Below are positions 62,451 to 64,000 of a stretch of 64,000 bases of DNA, in pieces (position 1 is the first letter of the stretch; every line of letters begins with the position of its first letter). The notes beneath the pieces are model-generated. The model was not told where the DNA came from and ran no database searches. It worked only from the letters and a program-made list of their open reading frames with translations. Position numbers and translations under genes: made by a program. The DNA is from JAGNRR01 sp965230665 (GTDB lineage: Bacteria; Bacteroidota; Bacteroidia; Chitinophagales; Chitinophagaceae), in contig CBDDLM010000004.1 of NCBI GenBank assembly GCA_965230665.1, positions 2,108,001-2,172,000 of the forward strand, read 5' to 3'.

Positions 62451-63797
62451 GTCTCGCTTATCAGTCTTGGAAAGACTTTTCCAAGACTGATACAGCTTTG
62501 TAGCTCCGTCAATCACGTTTTCATTCAGCTTCATTTTTTCTTCTGAAATATTCAGCTCATGTTCCTTGTCTTCGATTGATTGGAGTATTTGTTCATGTTC
62601 TTCAAATAGAGGTGTGTATCGCTTGCTAAAGCCTTCTGAGGGTATTTCTCCTGTACTATTGAGGTCGAGCAATGAGTTCATGCGAGCGTCGAGCTTTTCG
62701 GCTCGACTTTTTAAGTTTTCAAGTAATAACTTTTCTTGCTCAATATTTTTGAGCAAATCTGCATTGAGATTTTTTAATGCAATTTCGTTTTTGAGATAAT
62801 CGGCGAGCGAAGTGTAATAGATTTCTTCTAATTCTTCGGGCTTAATTTTTCGTTTGCATTTCTGACAAATGTAGCGGGGGCTTTTGGTTCTCACATACAT
62901 TTTCCCGCCACAATCGCAAAAGGCATAGCCCGTGAAAAGGTTTGTTCTCGTATTCGTCGGGCGTTTATTCTTCTCTGCGTTCTTGGTGATAATGTCGTTT
63001 ACGTCTTTCCAAAGTCTGTCCGATACAATACGGGGTACATGGTGAAATTCCCACTCTTCTTCGTCCTTGATTTTCCATGATTTACCCTCTACCTCGGTAT
63101 AGTTCACTTTTCGCAGGCCCTTAGCGATAGGGTCTTCTAGTAATCTCCTGACGGTGGTAATGGTAAACTTGCTGCCTCTGCGTGTTCGGTAGCCTCTGTT
63201 GTTCAAATGGTCGCAGACTTGCTGATAGCGTTTGTGTTTCAAAAAAAGCTCAAACATGAGCTTTCTAACCGCTGATTCTTTTTTGTCTAAGACAAGCTCT
63301 TTATCGACGTATTTGTAGCCATACGGGGCTTGTCCGCCGAGAGGTTTACCGAGCTTGGCACGAACACCAACCGACGCTTTAACACGTGCCGAAATTTCCT
63401 CCCTTTCCCATTCTGCCATTGCGGAGATAAGGGTAAAAAAGAAACGCCCTGCTGGTGAGGACGTGTCTACGCTTTCCTCTAAACTAATGAGGTCAGCATT
63501 ATATTTCTGAAATGTCTTTGATATTTCTAGTAGTTGGGTAACATTACGCGCAAGACGCGCTATTTTGGAGAAGATAATGCCAGTTATTCTACCCAAGGAA
63601 ATGTCCTCTAGCATTCGCTGTGCTTCGGGGTGAGACAAAACGTCCTTCCCGCTAACAGCCTCTAAGTGGTAGACCGTGGCAACTTTCCAATCTTTGGCAA
63701 GTGCATAGGCTCGTGCGCGTTCTTCGTGGTGTTCAGGGCTATCACTTTTAGCCTGAATATCAGTAGAAACACGTAACCAAACACCTACTTTTTTCAC
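62304..63797 (-). CDS. Large serine recombinase
   Basis: The 497-residue product has a resolvase domain (residues 1 to about 150) with the catalytic Ser11 in LRVSTD and the Arg residues of SKIARLARN. A recombinase domain follows (about 160-275, APYGYKYVD). A zinc-ribbon (about 300-325, CDCGGKMY, CQKCKRK) and a coiled-coil-rich C-terminal domain (about 330-450) complete the large serine integrase layout. The start is GTG at 63797. The last ten residues (GVHTGNEHKG) and the TGA come from host yifB DNA read backwards, so the C-terminus depends on the insertion site. Such enzymes catalyse integration at attB and excision with a directionality factor. Confidence 0.92.
   Translation of the reverse strand: MKKVGVWLRVSTDIQAKSDSPEHHEERARAYALAKDWKVATVYHLEAVSGKDVLSHPEAQRMLEDISLGRITGIIFSKIARLARNVTQLLEISKTFQKYNADLISLEESVDTSSPAGRFFFTLISAMAEWEREEISARVKASVGVRAKLGKPLGGQAPYGYKYVDKELVLDKKESAVRKLMFELFLKHKRYQQVCDHLNNRGYRTRRGSKFTITTVRRLLEDPIAKGLRKVNYTEVEGKSWKIKDEEEWEFHHVPRIVSDRLWKDVNDIITKNAEKNKRPTNTRTNLFTGYAFCDCGGKMYVRTKSPRYICQKCKRKIKPEELEEIYYTSLADYLKNEIALKNLNADLLKNIEQEKLLLENLKSRAEKLDARMNSLLDLNSTGEIPSEGFSKRYTPLFEEHEQILQSIEDKEHELNISEEKMKLNENVIDGATKLYQSWKSLSKTDKRDLIERVTKKIIIGKSQIQIKLAGRLPRQRNGYKMGNESTGVHTGNEHKG
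62370..62397 (+). repeat. GC-rich inverted repeat with T run at the left end of the element
   Basis: TTGGCGGGGC (62370-62379) and GCCCCGCCAA (62384-62393) pair perfectly around AATC, followed by TTTTATTT. It is about 30 bases inside the element and lies within the recombinase coding sequence. On the plus strand it looks like a terminator for transcripts coming from yifB; it may also be an arm of the att site. Confidence 0.75.
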
Positions 63798-63832
63798 GAG
63801 CTGAAGGTACTAACTAATGACTGTCAAAAGTG

Positions 63833-64000
63833 TTAATTGTCAGTATTACTTCTCATTTCTTTTTCTAGCGTGAGAAAGAAATGAGTAACGCCGAGCGTAA
63901 CAGCGTCAAAGACCCCAACCATGTGTTGCTCCCTTTGTGGGTAGGCGGGTTTCTCATACATAAAATTTTCAAAGGCGGGTATGTTATCGCAGATAACAAG
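63833..64000 (-). CDS. 3' end of an upstream element gene
   Basis: On the minus strand an open frame runs from the window edge (64000) to TAA at 63833, giving 55 residues (ICDNIPAFENFMYEKPAYPQ...EKEMRSNTDN). The composition is protein-like. An ATG at 63961 could start a 42-residue protein, but the frame stays open to the edge, so it is more likely the tail of a longer gene. It ends 35 bases before the recombinase start in the same direction, so the two may be cotranscribed. No family is recognised. Confidence 0.45.
   Translation of the reverse strand, partial: LVICDNIPAFENFMYEKPAYPQREQHMVGVFDAVTLGVTHFFLTLEKEMRSNTDN
63852..63885. repeat. 14-base inverted repeat upstream of the recombinase
   Basis: CTCATTTCTTTTTC (63852-63865) pairs with GAGAAAGAAATGAG (63872-63885), with one G-U pair and a TAGCGT loop. 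It lies inside the partial frame 63833-64000, about 55 bases upstream of the recombinase start. It could be a transcription or operator structure. A second small inverted repeat, GTTATC-GCA-GATAAC, is at 63983-63997. Confidence 0.6.

Larger units (their letters stand above)
62331..64000. mobile_element. Left end of an integrated element in yifB
   Basis: The host/element boundary falls between 62331 and 62342, inside yifB. The element contains at least a large serine recombinase reading towards the boundary and the end of another gene; it continues past the right edge. Large serine recombinases usually sit beside one att site, which fits. The type of element (integrative conjugative, mobilisable, phage) cannot be told from what is visible. 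Confidence 0.8.

Noticed and set aside
63852..63885. Rho-independent terminator upstream of the recombinase
   Set aside because: The stem is strong but lacks a T run on either strand, so it is listed only as an inverted repeat.
61284..64000. Tn7-like or AbaR-type island in comM
   Set aside because: No tniA/tniB or Tn7-type genes are visible, and the enzyme at the junction is a large serine recombinase.
1..64000. CRISPR arrays, tRNA or rRNA genes, and IS elements
   Set aside because: No regularly spaced repeats with unique spacers, no tRNA-like T-arm apart from tmRNA, and no transposase or terminal repeats were seen.

Overview
The window is a chromosomal segment of a member of the Bacteroidota. 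The evidence is: type IX secretion genes (porU, porV) and several proteins with C-terminal type IX sorting domains; the ileS-dksA-like gene pair; LytS/LytTR two-component pairs; DUF1800/DUF1501 pair; an AT-rich base composition; promoter-like TAnnTTTG elements; and a tmRNA whose tag reads GESNFAMAA. I cannot name the genus. It is mostly a housekeeping and envelope region, with one mobile element entering from the right end.

Layout. 1-8000: porU (5' end outside the window), porV, ispF, a small secreted repeat protein, fabH, then a Lys/Ala-rich DksA-like protein in reverse orientation. 8000-14600: ileS and a large propeller/outer-membrane protein (reverse). 14680-21600: an MBL-fold hydrolase, two serine beta-lactamase-like hydrolases, a thioredoxin-fold protein and a LytS-type kinase/LytTR regulator. 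21660-24980: DUF1501 and DUF1800 secreted proteins. 25080-34300: dipeptide epimerase, lspA, an M23 peptidase, bcp, a small HExxH protein, apaG, a class A penicillin-binding protein, a DUF3108 protein and a leucine-rich repeat protein. 34350-41000: BamA-like protein, hemW, chromate transporter, a TMTC-like GT-C/TPR protein and a small HTH protein. 41421-44250: tmRNA (ssrA), rnc, fabF, acpP (reverse). 44570-53910: sigma factor, a protein that appears to span both membranes, a PKD lipoprotein, a propeller histidine kinase and its LytTR regulator, then an S74 fibre protein. 53960-60960: radical SAM/SPASM protein, a lipoprotein, dxr, rseP, recG. 61284-64000: yifB (comM-like), cut by a mobile element whose large serine recombinase reads towards the junction.

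The most coherent unit is 44573-51547. Sigma factor, its likely dual-membrane anti-sigma partner and a lipoprotein overlap end to end, and are followed after 19 bases by a kinase/regulator pair. A strong terminator follows the regulator. The layout suggests an outer-surface-to-transcription signalling cassette, with the S74/type IX fibre protein next door as a possible output. The second notable feature is the yifB insertion: the last ten residues and the stop codon of the recombinase are read from host yifB sequence. Smaller points are a 51-base tandem repeat in the DksA-like gene, an attenuator-like leader before yifB, and a chromate transporter whose conserved N-terminus lies upstream of its first ATG.
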